From Ministeria vibrans ATCC 50519 (taxonomy: Eukaryota > Opisthokonta > Filasterea), in contig CALSCP010002759.1 in assembly GCA_943704425.1 (NCBI GenBank), forward strand, positions 3,931 to 67,930: 64,000 bases of DNA, in the 5' to 3' direction. Below are positions 44,809 to 64,000 of the stretch, one piece after another. A program made the translations under genes and the position numbers. Within the stretch, counting starts at the first letter, position 1. The number at the start of each line of letters is the position of its first letter. A model generated the notes under the pieces. The model was not told the DNA's origin. It did no database searches and worked only from the letters and a program-made list of their open reading frames with translations.

Positions 44809-47800
44809 TCATTCGTCACTCTCGTTGAGCAGCCAAGTCTCGACACGATTGAGAGACGGAAATCCCACAAGCAAATCAATCATGGAATTCGAATCGAGGT
44901 CTGTGGCAGGAGCGAGTGCAGTCCCAATGTCCACGGTGGGCTGAGTGTCGGAGCCGGTGCGCTCCATCCGCAGTGGCTCGACCTTCTTTGCGTGTATACT
45001 GTCGTCGGTAATCAGTACACGTAGGACTGCCTCCTGTGAGGGCACTCCCACATAAAAATCGCCCGCCATATTGTCATCTGTATCACCAGCGGCCACGAGT
45101 GCGCCACGAAATACCGTCACGTTTGGATAGAGATTGATGAGCTCTTGACGCAACGATACTAAAGTACTCACAATGACTGTTGACGTTGAGGCTTGCCAGG
45201 TGGGCCTCAGCAACATCACGTCAGACGGCACACTTCCATCCGTACCGTACATTCCCACTGCAAGCATGCCCGTCGCACCGCTACCCACAGTCAGAGCACA
45301 CAGCGCGCTTCCAAACATGGCTCCAGCACTCCCTCCAGTTGGTGTAATCGCATGCGACGTAATCACAGTACCACCGCTGGACATGCGCAATATGTACACG
45401 TCACCCACCTTCGTCCCATCTGATGACGGTGCGCCCACTGCAAGATCATCAATTCCCTACAATTACATCATAACAGTAATAATTATTTTTTTCAGTTCAC
45501 TTCTTCCGTCCATCTTTTGACTCTTACGTTTCCATCAATGTCGGGAATGGCAGCCAGAGCAGCCCCAAAACGCTGGCCCGAGCCCGACACGAGTGTGTAA
45601 AGGCTGATAATGGACGCTTTTCCTGCCAGATCAACAGTCGCAAAGTGTATTGTGCCTTCAAAAAAAAAAAAAAAAACACCANNNNNNNNNNGCAGACAAT
45701 CAATGAGGCAGCGCTGAAGGAGCAGCTTGAAATGCTTGATGACAAAAAAAAAACACCAACGTACAATGTCAACCTCAATGTCAGTTGCAAAAACACTACA
45801 CTGTCTTTTTGTCTTGCCTCGAGTCGTTCCTGGCTCCCCAATGACAACGTATGGCGTTTGTTGAAGGACAATGGTCGCAGTTGCAGCACCAAACTCGGTC
45901 CCAAAGCCCTGCCTGAGCTTCACCGAGCGCAAGACGGAGCCATCGGAGCGCATGAGAAGCGTAAAAAACGCACCTTCGGTGGGCGCACCCACACCCACGT
46001 CGACCACACCATTGCTGTCCACGTCGCCCAGACTGACCATGGCCGACCCAAATGCACTGGTTGGCGACTGACCAAAGGCTGTCGTGCCACGAATGAGCGA
46101 ATGGTGCGACGTGGACTGTGTGCTGTTGAAAAAGAGCACCGTGACCGCCCCCTCGCGATTGCCCGCCTCTCGGTATCCCGTCACACCCACCATGAGACGG
46201 AAGACGCCATTGGTCTCTGTTGGTTCGCCAAAGGACGCAATGGACCGTCCATAGAAGAGAGTCGAGAGCGTCGTCGAAGGGGTCGGATCAAAACGGCGCG
46301 TGTGAATCACCTCGCCAGTCGCACTCAATCGCAACTGGTACACCACTCCCGACAAGACCGACCCTCCTTGTTTCGCACCAACCCACAGATCAGGCAATGC
46401 CGGGAGGTTCGCGCTGCTTGCGCGCGCGACAGATACCCCAAATTGGTCGTTGTTGCCAATGACATAGCCATTGGTAAGCGATGAAATGGTCGACAAGATA
46501 TGCAACGCGTTGGGGATAAACGAGAAGATGATCACCTGTGAGTCTTGGTACATGCCCGCCGCAATCTCCGTGTTGTCGTCATCGTCAAGGTCACCAATGT
46601 CCGCCAGACTAATCCACGTACTGGACGAGGAGAGGAGATTGAGAGCGGGCACAGCCACTCGTTCAACAATAGTGCTGTTCGTAGCACTTAGGTAGAGCGC
46701 TTCAAGCCCCATTGCACGTGAACCGCCCACGAGCAGCATTCGTTTGCTCTCGACAAACACCAACGAGCTTCCGTACGCCGTGTGGCCGAAGATGGGCTCC
46801 ACACGGATGCTCTCAAGGACACTTGCGTTGCGATGGAGCATCACAAGGAAGACAACGCCAGGCGACGAGCCATTGCTAAGTGCCTCATAGGGTGCACCCA
46901 CTGCAATGTCCCGCACCCCATCTCCATTAATGTCGCCCAATCCTACACACACAAATAAAAAAATAAAAATAAAATAGAAGACGAAGAAGATAGAATACTA
47001 ATAATAATTATTATTAATAATAAAATTAATATTAAACAAAACACGTATTTCAATGAATGAATATTATTATCATTATTATCATTATTATTATCATTAATTT
47101 TGTTATTATTATTATCATTATTTATTTTATTATTATTATTATTACTATTATCATTATTATTATTATTATTATTATTATTGTTGTTGTTGTTGTTATTATT
47201 AGTATTATTACTAGTATTACTATTATTATTATTATTAGTAGTAGTATTACTATTAATAGTATTGGTATTTTACAAATGACGTTATTTTATTGTATTAATT
47301 TGCTTACCGGTGACAGAGAAACCAAATTGGGCCGAGGAGAGTGCCTCAAATTGAAGCTGCAGTTCAATTTGCGAGACAGTGTGAAACGATTCTCCATCAC
47401 CATTCATTAAGAGAACAAACAGAGAGCCCATGGTAGCACCAGTGGCATTGGAGAAGCGTGCGCCCGACGCCAAGTCGTCGTTTCCGTCACCGTCCACATC
47501 GCCAATATTCTGAAGAGATGAAACAAATAAGGCAAATGTCCTTCTTCAAGGAGGGGGGGGGGGCTCTAATCTTACCGCTACGCTCGTGCCAAACTCGGCA
47601 CCGTCGTGAACATTCAACGACTCGACAGAATCGCTTGTGAGAGTGCGTGAGACGGACAGAACATCGGCCGGAGTACAAGTGGAGCCGTCGCCAAAGTATC
47701 CCTCACGACAAGAGCAGGTGTAAGTGCCCGGTACCAAGCCTGTGACACAGTTGGCATTGGAACCACACACGCTGTGACCCTCGCCGCACCAATCAATAGG

Positions 47801-48285
47801 GGTGCAGGTAAAGCCGTTGCCCCGATAGCCTGTGTTGCACGAACACACTTGTGCGCCCGCGCCTGAGTCGACAGCCGAGGCAAACGCCGAGCACGCAAGT
47901 GGCAACGGCGGTGTGGTCGTCGCTTCGACTGTGGTGAGCACCTGGGCGGCTGTAAGCGAGCTGAGGAGCGCGTTGGCGACGGACAAAGTGGCGTCCGTCA
48001 GCGCCAGAGACGCGGACAAATTTGCAGGCAAATCCACATTAAGAACCTGTGTGATTGGCACGCCCTGCGCAAGCAGAGGACCGTTAATTCGAACTGCACC
48101 AAACGGGTCCGGCTGAAGCGCAATGTTGCCCTGGTCGTTGTACCTGAAAAGAAAACCCCCCAAAACTTCAACTTTTTTTTTCTTTTTTTTTTTTCTCCCT
48201 TTTCCTTTTTTCAATCTTACACGTCGGCCGCGAGGGCGTTGGCAGACACAAGGATGGTCGAGAAGAGTACAGCAACTACAATCAT
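44809..48285 (-). CDS. secreted EGF and FG-GAP (integrin-alpha-like propeller) protein
   Basis: Six exons on the minus strand: 48221-48285, 47576-48143, 47308-47509, 45800-46942, 45528-45655, 44809-45456; 917 residues. A signal peptide (MIVVAVLFSTILVSANALAA) precedes VYNDQGNIALQPDPFGAVRI and NGPLLAQGVPI, a module shared with the protein at 33652-35278. Two EGF-like domains follow (CSCNTGYRGNGFTC; CGEGHSVCGSNANC then CSCREGYFGDGSTC). The rest is FG-GAP repeats with calcium-type loops: IGDVDGDGNDDLASGARF, LGDINGDGVRDIAVGAPYE, IGDLDDDDNTEIAAGM, LGDVDSNGVVDVGVGAPTE. FG-GAP repeats form the ligand-binding propeller of integrin alpha, but no membrane segment or cytoplasmic tail was seen here. Intron 4 contains an assembly gap, so an exon could be missing although the phases agree. 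Confidence 0.78.
45682..45691. other. assembly gap of ten N in an intron
   Basis: Left of the gap is poly-A then ACACCA. Right of it is a 50-bp GC-balanced stretch followed again by poly-A then ACACCA. Inside the intron of the FG-GAP gene. Confidence 0.95.
47057..47275. repeat. (ATT)n-rich microsatellite
   Basis: Imperfect ATT/ATC/GTT/AGT trinucleotide repeats in the intron 46943-47307 of the FG-GAP gene. The open frame across it is a repeat artefact. Confidence 0.9.
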
Positions 48286-48325
48286 CAACAAATAAAAAAT
48301 TGAAATTGAAATTTGTTGATCATTT

Positions 48326-49827
48326 TCATTCATTGACTGTATTATTGACACTCGTCTGCTTCTTCTTGAGACGCTCTTCCTCGGACAAAGGCATCCAGTA
48401 AAGCTTTGGCTTGGTCGTCGTCCATCGAAAGAGCGAATCCAAGTTGACCCGCTTCGTCTCCGGCACTGGCTCCTCCGACTTCGCCGTCGCCTGCTCCTTC
48501 TCCTTCTTCGCCACCTCCTCTACCCGACGCGCACTAACTGCTGCCTTGCCTTTCTCGCCCCCACAAGGCTCCTTGCCACTCACTGCTCTCGCATATGCCT
48601 CTGCACTGCACTTCGTCGCCTCCAGAACCTTCCCCCCTGCCACATCGGGCCACTTCAACCCGCTCAGTCCCTCCACCGCTCTCTCTGCGCCTTCGCCACT
48701 CACATACTACAAACAATCCAGTTAACCCTCTCTCATCTCATCTCATCTCATCTCATCTCATTCATCTCATTCATCTCGTACCGACACGTAACAGTGACTT
48801 TTGATCGCGTTCATCCAAAATGTCTCACTCTCAATTTTTCCGTATTTTTCAAGCAATACTTAAAAAAAAAATACGTAAGGCCTTTGTTTCGCCTTTTTCT
48901 TATTCTTACGCTTCACTTGATTGGTGGTGAACGGTCGTACAAAGTTTGAAATATGCACAAAATGCTCTAATAATAAAGAATAGTAAACTAACTAAACAAA
49001 ACAAAAATGACCATTTTCTTACTTGTCGATTCAGAATCCGGCTCGGTTTTGGTCCTTTTCACATCTCTCTCTTCCTTTTCGTTCGTCGGTTCGTCTGATC
49101 GCTCGCGTTTCTATCACGCCAAAAAAAAAAAAAAAAAAAAAAAAAGTTCAACACACACACAAAACCCAACAACTCTTCTGCGTTTCGAACTTTGTTCGCA
49201 ACTTCCGCCTCTGTTGATGTTGTTGTGGTTGTTGCTGTTGCTGGTTCAGTCGCGCTGACTGGCTCTGGTTCGGGTGTTTTGTTCTACATCACACATAAAC
49301 ACAATCAGACACACAGCAGGAGTGGGTCTCATTCTAATCACCTGCACTGGCTCTGGCTCTGCTGGCTCTTCAGACTGAGCTGGTGCTGCCGCTTCACTCA
49401 TCTCCACATCGGCTGAGGGCTCGCTCGCTTCCGCCACCTTCTGCGCCAGAGAGGAGTGTGTTTCAGCACAAGATTGGCCCAACACAACAAACGTCTGCTC
49501 ACCTCCGTCTCTTCGTCTGCTTTTCCGCTCTTGGTCGCCTCCGCCTCTTCAAAATGCTCACACAAACGGCTCACAAGCACCGCCTTTGTGCCAGACGTCA
49601 GCAGGCCAAGCGACGAGAGCTTTTTTCTCAAGTCGGCGACCTAACAAGGGGAAATGCATCGCAGACGCAACGGCACGACGGTGAGCGGCAAAAGAATCGA
49701 AAAGACACCCGACAGAGCCCCATCTGCCTCTCGCGCCTCTTCAAAAGTCGCGTAGCAACAATGGCTGCATGGCCTCTCTCAAAGATCTCACCTTGAGACT
49801 TCCCCAGTTGGTCGTTTTGTCAGACAT
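48326..49827 (-). CDS. ACIN1: Acinus homologue (SAP + RRM-like + RSB motif)
   Basis: Eight exons on the minus strand: 49792-49827, 49503-49640, 49342-49440, 49191-49283, 49023-49110, 48910-48966, 48782-48858, 48326-48706; 322 residues, all phases agreeing. An N-terminal SAP domain (VADLRKKLSSLGLLTSGTKA, VLVSRL) binds nucleic acid. A low-complexity Glu/Pro/Thr linker precedes an RRM-like domain (VHISNFVRPFTTNQVKQL-type start; ETFWMNAIKSHCYVSY; GLKWPDVAGGKVLEA). The C-terminus has NLDSLFRWTTTKPKLYWMPL, the RNPS1-SAP18-binding motif of Acinus. Acinus scaffolds the ASAP complex on the exon junction complex and acts in splicing. It is much shorter than the animal protein (over 1300 residues in human) but retains its three defining parts. 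The stop is only 40 bp upstream of the next gene's start on the same strand. Confidence 0.88.
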
Positions 49828-50121
49828 TGTTTTGGCCCGAGAGAAAAAGAAAAAAGTCTGCAAAATACAAGTCACACACGCGAAAACACTCAGTCAGTCA
49901 GTCTCAAATGTCCCTGTTGTATAGTTTGCAGTACCGCAAAGAAGGAAGTGAAAGCCAACAAATAAACTGTGACATGAATATTTTCATTCAGATTTCTTAA
50001 AAACAAACAAAAATCAACCCAAAAAGTAAAAACTCAAAAAAAAAACCACCCGTATCATCTAAGACTCGTCGCTCGTCGTTAGCATGTACAAGCAAGCAAA
50101 AAAAAAAAGTATACACAAAAG
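49828..50121. other. intergenic between Acinus start and tRNA gene
   Basis: A-rich sequence with no supported gene; probably the Acinus promoter/5' UTR. Confidence 0.4.
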
Positions 50122-50207
50122 GACCAACGGCGGGACTCGAACCCGCAATCCTCGCTTGGCGATCATTCCGTAGGAGAGCGATGCCTTATCCATTAGGCCA
50201 CGTTGGC
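50122..50207 (-). tRNA. tRNA-Arg (anticodon CCU) with a 13-nt intron
   Basis: Minus strand, 86 bp including the intron. The acceptor stem GCCAACG pairs with CGTTGGT; the D arm is GCCT...AGGC; the anticodon stem TCGCT pairs with AGCGA around loop CTCCTA[intron]A, giving anticodon CCT at positions 34-36. The canonical intron after position 37 is CGGAATGATCGCC. The T arm is GCGGG-TTCGAGT-CCCGC. Internal promoter elements match: A box TGGCCTAATGG, B box GGTTCGAGTCC. A T run lies downstream (TTTTTTTT after position 73 side, at 50109-50100) as a Pol III terminator. No CCA is encoded, as expected in eukaryotes. The G1-U72 pair and C discriminator are slightly unusual. Confidence 0.9.
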
Positions 50208-50603
50208 AAGGCCGGATTTTTGCTTAATTCGATATTAAACTCTATTTTGGTTTTATTACTCAAATTATCCAACGTTATTCATGCTGCAGGCATCAAGTGT
50301 TATTCAAATCACTTGCTTAATGGGCTTTCGCCTTTTTAAACGATGTGGAGAGGACTAGAAAAAAAAATTTAATTACCGTCGGTTGGACTTTTTCTTATAC
50401 GCTTCTCGTATTGTTTCACAGACGTCACCCATGGATGAACAAAGTAATGGTGCATTACGTAACGCTGCAACACGGGTCAAAAAAAACGACGCAAATGCCT
50501 TGAATTTTGAAAATGATCAAAAATCAGACAAATAAATCACTCACATTGCTTCAAGAGCTTCCCTCCCTCAAATTCTGACCCATTCTCTACTACATCGTCC
50601 ACC
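50208..50603. promoter_or_regulatory. intergenic between tRNA and CHD gene
   Basis: 396 bp, AT-rich; presumably the CHD promoter and 5' UTR. No ORF or second RNA gene was seen. Confidence 0.35.
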
Positions 50604-59241
<8,638 letters not shown>

Positions 59242-59428
59242 GCCGCTATTCCTACTATCATTATTTTGTTCTTCCGAGTGACAGACAGAGAGAGTGAGTG
59301 TCTTTCCTTCTTTTTACAATACAAACACCGTTTCCCGATAATAATATTCTCATATCTCTTGGAGCATTTCTTTTTTATTATAATTATATACATCGTTCAA
59401 GTTGAAAGAAGAGAAAAGAGAGTGACCT

Positions 59429-62400
59429 CTAAACCACCATATCAAAAAGCCATTGGTGCTGAAGAATAAACAACTCCACGAGTGCGCCCTAAATGCAAAA
59501 AAAAATAGGGTAAGCTCAACGTCACTCGAACTCAGACACATGCATACTCGGGCACTCGGCACCCAGACACTTGAGTCTCCTCTTCACTCAACTCTCCATA
59601 CACTCGCTCACTCAAACACACATCACAAGCTTTACACATGTCACACCCAATCACTCAGTCACCCACTGACACGCGACGTGTTGTGTACCTGAAAGTTCAT
59701 GTTAACCATCATTTCAGGTGTTTCGTTTTCGGCTCTCATGAGCGTCGGACCAAACACAATCGCAAGATTGCTCGCAGCCATTTTGTTTTCTTCACACATC
59801 TCGCTCACACTAAACAGTGAGCGTCAGTCAGTCCCACTCATTCCTCCTTTTTCGTCCTCTCATGCTCCAGATCTATCGCTCTAGTTTATCTGAGACTCTT
59901 ACCGGTACAAGTGGAGTGCGAGGTGTTGGAGCACACGCACGTTGACCATTGGCATTCGTGAAATGGTTGCTTTAATAGCAATGAGTCGGTCGTCGTATTT
60001 GGGAAGTTCTACAGAGCGGCACTGTCAATACACACACACACACACACAAACAGAAGTTTTATCGTACTGATTGCTATCATGAAATCAGCAAAAAACTCAA
60101 AGGGAATGAGCGGATTGGGGAGTTCGCGAAAGTACAATTTGAGTGCGCCAGTGATGCTGTTGATGTCAGAGTATTCGGGAGCAGAGAAGTCGGTTGGGAT
60201 GTCTACAGGCATGACAGTTAGAAGAGTCTCTATCACATTATTTATATGTTGAATCTCTCTATACGTAATATCTTTTTCTCCTTTCTCTCTCTCTCCTTAT
60301 TTCTCCTCTCTCTCTCTATTATTTAGTTGTTTTCTCCTCTCTCTCTATTATTCTGTTCCTTCAAACTCTCTCAAACTCTCAAACTCTCTTGAATACCGTG
60401 ATCCCAATTGTAGCGAATCTTTTGAATGAGGGAAGAAGAGCCTGACAGTCGGTAGATACCCACAACATGAGTGCCTCTGAGATCAACCTGCTCAATGCAC
60501 GCCGTAATGAAGTGAGGCACAGGGACTCCATTGCGCTCCACAAGGGCCTCGAGTGAGCCCCCGAAGACAGTTTCTTGCAAAATGCCCGCTGACTTGAGTG
60601 TCTCCGCATCCACTCGTTCGTCCAGCAGCTTCTTCAGACGCTTCTTCACTTTTTTCTTCTTCTCTTCGCCGGCCGCATCGTCAAAGTCGGGATCGTTCAC
60701 CGCCGTCTTCTGGATCTTCTTCAACTCCTTCTTGCGCTGCTTCTCTTCCTCCTTCATCTGTTTCTTGCTCAGCTCCGCTGTTGGGCCTCCTCCAACGCCA
60801 CCGGTCGCCAAGGCACCACCAGAGGGGGCCGTGGCACCACCATTCCCGCTTGCCCCTGTCGCAGTTGCTCCGCCTGTGGCGCCACTCTGAAGAGACGTGG
60901 ACGCAGCAAGGGCCGCGTCAAAGTCCGAGGGTGTCGTGTTGCTATTGGAGCTCATGGTGGACGTGGGACGCGAGGCGCCGCGCACCGACGCCCACGAGGC
61001 ACCTACGTCGTACGGATTGGACAGTGCCGCAATGGCCATGTGCCACTCGAAGAGCTGCTCGCTGTTTTCGCACTGCAAGAGAAACTCGGTGCCATTCGAC
61101 GTTTTGGAAGACAGCACATATTTGCGCTTATGGTCCGCCACAATGTCCACTGACGAGGCGGTCATGACAAACGACGAGAGAGGACGCCCATTGCTCGCCG
61201 ATGCACGCTGGTCCTTGAAGAAATTCAACTCTTCGCCACGCAACGTCGCATACATTGAGGTCCAGTTGCGCGACGGTTTCTTCGAGCCGTCCGCAATAAT
61301 CTTACGCACAACAGTACCCTCAAGCGTGCGGGATGGAGACGTCTCAGACATGGCAATGGACGAGGTGGCAAACGCGCCGGTGCTCAGCGCTTGTTGGGCC
61401 CCAAGCGCACGGTTGGGAGGTACCTGGAGGCGACGCTGTGACACCTGCGGCTGCGATTGTTGTTGTTGAAGCTGTTGTTGTTGTTGTTGTTGTTGTTGTT
61501 GAAGCGGTTGTTGTTGAGGCTGTTGTTGTGCTTGTGGCGCTTGCTTCTGCGGTTGAGGCTTGAGTGAAGGATGCACCCATGAAGTTTCGCGCGTGATGGA
61601 GTTGTAGTAGTAGACACGACCACGCGGATCGCGAGCCTCGCGCCAGGCAGCGTCGATCGGAGGCGGTGCTGCAGCAGCTGAGGCTGCGGACGAAGTAAGG
61701 GTGACGGCAGGTGCTGGAGTGACAGGAAGTGTGGGGGTGATGGACTGCTGTTGCAGAGAGGGAGTCGACGTGGCCGGAGGGGTGGGTGTGACGCTGGGCG
61801 AAGGGGCATCGAGTTCGGGGGGACGGTCCCATGTGGTCACGTTGGTCGTCGAGTTGTGGTAGTACACTTTGCCCTTGTCATTAACATGTTCGCTCCAAAC
61901 AGATCGCACCTCTGCTGCCGGGGAATTTGCTGTCGTTGCTGTTGGTTCTGTGTCACTTGCGGTTGTCGTATCCGCGCTCGTGTCCGTTGTTGGAACATCT
62001 TCAGCACTCGTAGACGTGTCGGGCTTGCGAGGACGTGGGGCGCCAAGTCCACCTCCGGCGGCGAGTATGTCGGCGAGTCCCGAAGGTGCACGGACAGACT
62101 TGGAGGGGGGAGGTGACTTGAGAGACGCAGAGGAGTCAATAGTGGCACCGTGCACAAGAGGCTTGCGGGCACGATGGCTTGGCGCAGCTGCATCGGATGT
62201 CTTGGTATCATCCGAGGGCACTTCAGTCGCGTCGGTGACGGTCAAGTCTGTTTCTGTCGCGTCAGCCTCCGTCGCTGCTTCAGAGTCGACTTGCGTCTGT
62301 GTCGCTTCGTCTTCGTTCAAGAGCGTTTCTGCCTCGAGATCGCGGTACGCCTTGGCACCGGGACGACGATGTGGCAAGGTTCTATTGAGTGGAGTGGCAG

Positions 62401-62912
62401 CGATCACAGCCGCTGCCGAGTCCGCCGACTCCTCACCCTGTTCGTGCGTCACCTCAAGTACAGCTGCGTCCTCCTCGGGCGTCGCCGTGAGGTCGCCGGT
62501 GAAACTCTTCTGTCGTGGGCGAATGGGACGCGGAGCCTTGACAGGCACAGGGCTACTGCGAGCAGGAGGATCGTTGAGGGTAGCGGCGAGAGCAGCAGCG
62601 GAAATGGAATTCTCGGAGGACGAGGTACCCGGCTCCATCTCAAGCGAGCTGGTGGAACTACGACGAGCCATGGGATCGCGGGCGTTTGCCGATAGATCAC
62701 TTGCATGACGCGACACCACAAGAGCACTGCCGTCGAGAGGACTTGTTGCGGAAGCACTGGGAACACAGCTGAGTTCACCATCGACTTCGGTAAAGGCACG
62801 TGAGTTTGTTCGTGATGCCGAGCGCGACTGGGTCTGCAGACGCGAGCCTTCACGTGAGGGTGGCGGTGGAGGTTTGGATTTTTTCTTGCCAGCAGCAACG
62901 GCAGCGGCGGCG

Positions 62913-62943
<31 letters not shown>

Positions 62944-63817
62944 TTGCGGTGGCGTCGGCGACGGCAACATCAGTGGTGGTAGTGGACTCGACGGAATTGA
63001 GAGAGGTGCTGCTTGTCGGGGGCGAGACGAGGTTGTCGTCGGGACAGGCATCGGAGGGGCGCAGTGGCTTGCGGGGACGCACAGGGCGAGGAGGAGTGGT
63101 TGTTACGGGGGAGAAGGCAGTGGGGTCTTCGCTGCAGGGGCGGGGCTTGGGAAGAACATTGAGACGCAGATGGGCGGAGGAATGGGGAGGCGACGGGGAA
63201 GGAACGGCCGCCGAAGTGGAAGCGGACTCACGCTCGTCGAGAGCGGCAAGGGTGGACGCGGGCGGGAGCATGATGGAGGGCATACTAGAGCGGGGTCGCA
63301 TCATCCGAGGTTTCTTGGCGGGCATGGGTGCGGTGGTGGTTGCGGATGTGGTGGTGGGCGTCGAAGAGCTGAATGCCGGTGAAGAAGGTGGATGTGCAGC
63401 GGTGGAAGAGACGCCGGGGCTGTTTCGTGCAGAGGTGGGAGAGCCACGGCGTGCGCCAGGAGTGGTGCCGAAAGAGCTGGCCGCGGTGGCCAACGGAGAC
63501 GATGACAACGACGACGACGACGACTCGGCCATGTCGAACATTCCGTCAAAACTCTGCGAGTGGCGGGTGATGTTAGAGCGGGGACGGGGACGTGGCACGG
63601 GCACAGGCAGAGGCTTTTTGCGAGCACGGCGGAGCGTAGTGGGGCTCTTGTCGCCACCCGTGTCATCCTTGGCCGCAGTAGGCAATGGATTCGTTGCGGT
63701 GGTGTCGCGCGAAGACAAAGCGGTGGATGGCGGTGGCGCCGACGAGGGAGGTGGCGGTGTGTCTTCGCCCTCGACGACCACCTGGACAAGCTGCATGTAG
63801 GAGGCGGGTACAAAGCC
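59429..63817 (-). CDS. SH3-WW-WW-PH-RhoGAP protein (ARHGAP12/27-type), 5' end outside the window
   Basis: Exons on the minus strand: 60397-63817, 60068-60202, 59903-60008, 59689-59809, 59429-59488; at least 1280 residues. The large exon opens with GFVPASYMQLVQ, the last strand of an SH3 domain whose beginning lies upstream near or beyond the right edge. A long Ser/Thr/Ala/Pro-rich region follows, then WW 1 (SVWSEHVNDKGKVYYHNSTT), WW 2 (AAWREARDPRGRVYYYNSIT), a Gln-rich tract, a PH domain (RNWTSMYATLRGEELNFFKD to EQLFEWHMAIAALSN), and RhoGAP (VVGIYRLSGSSSLIQKIR with the arginine finger R of GIYRLSG; LKLYFRELPNPLIPF; NKMAASNLAIVFGPTLM). It accelerates GTP hydrolysis on Rho-family GTPases at membranes. 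Domain order matches animal ARHGAP12/15/27. Confidence 0.9.
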
Positions 63818-64000
63818 CTACAGGAACAAGACAAACCAGTGTGAGACAGGTAGCTGGGGCGAACACCACTATAGAAAACTGCAAGGATAACCGACAAGAG
63901 GACACACACACAAGACACAGAAACTGGCTGTGCACAGCATTTTCTCTCTCTCACTCTCTCTCTCTCTCTCCTGACAAGTTCATAGCCCACCACTGTACAA
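63818..64000 (-). other. upstream intron and possible SH3 exon fragment at the window edge
   Basis: On the minus strand, after the acceptor CCTGTAG at 63818, the sequence runs through a short GA microsatellite to a GT donor near 63953. The bases beyond (63955-64000) could be the preceding SH3 exon, but the tryptophan-containing frame does not join in phase, so the splice is unresolved. Confidence 0.3.

Noticed and set aside
62874-63800. 308-codon plus-strand ORF opposite the RhoGAP gene
   Set aside because: Antisense shadow of the Ser/Ala/Pro-rich linker; no domain and no start context, while the minus frame continues into WW, PH and RhoGAP.

Overview
This window is nuclear DNA of an intron-rich but gene-dense eukaryote, most likely a unicellular amorphean (amoebozoan or holozoan-like protist). 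The grounds are GT-AG introns of about 50-620 bp in nearly every gene (18 in one gene), short intergenic gaps (down to 8, 11 and 40 bp), a split tRNA gene, and the gene families present: ERGIC1, GLT1D1, Patched-like RND, BAH-ORC1, NAC-beta, Acinus, a CHD6-9/Kismet-type remodeller, an ARHGAP12/27-type RhoGAP and integrin-alpha-like FG-GAP proteins. The species cannot be named from the sequence alone. No prokaryotic operons, CRISPR arrays or intact retroelements were seen. Exon coordinates were worked out by hand from splice consensus, reading phase and family conservation. Total CDS lengths are divisible by three in every complete model.

Layout. 1-4.4 kb: ERGIC1 homologue (- strand, 3' part outside the window), divergent from a GLT1D1-type glycosyltransferase, which converges on a secreted GH29 alpha-L-fucosidase. 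4.6-13.9 kb: a protein kinase fused to a PARP catalytic domain (-), divergent from an 1120-residue Patched-like membrane protein (+). 14.1-17.3 kb: SAM methyltransferase and MFS-like transporter (both -). 17.3-25 kb: an accessory, repeat-rich segment with a degenerate satellite array, a hairpin repeat, an assembly gap flanked by identical 115-bp copies, a PIF/Harbinger-type transposase gene, an unknown acidic protein gene ending 8 bp from it, a small filamin-like gene, and two direct copies of a ~120-bp repeat bracketing the segment. 24.4-32.1 kb: PB1-PDZ protein, ORC1 and NAC-beta. 33.6-42 kb: a secreted EGF/beta-propeller protein, an F-box-like protein, a RING+KH-like protein and a TKL kinase. 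42.1-50.2 kb: cystathionine gamma-lyase-type enzyme with an unusual PPGG tail, a secreted EGF/FG-GAP protein, Acinus, and a tRNA-Arg(CCU) gene with an intron. 50.6-64 kb: the CHD remodeller (+), converging on an SH3-WW-WW-PH-RhoGAP gene whose 5' end lies off the right edge.

The genes mostly look like unrelated housekeeping and signalling functions, not a pathway. Two themes link them. First, many introns carry microsatellites interrupted by one of two recurring cores, AACAAAGTGATA in (GA/CT)n and CCACAAAGACA in (CA/GT)n, which looks like a genome-wide intronic minisatellite family. Second, two secreted propeller proteins share an otherwise unrecognised N-terminal module. The most unusual single protein is the kinase-coiled-coil-PARP fusion, which appears to keep a complete H-Y-E PARP triad.
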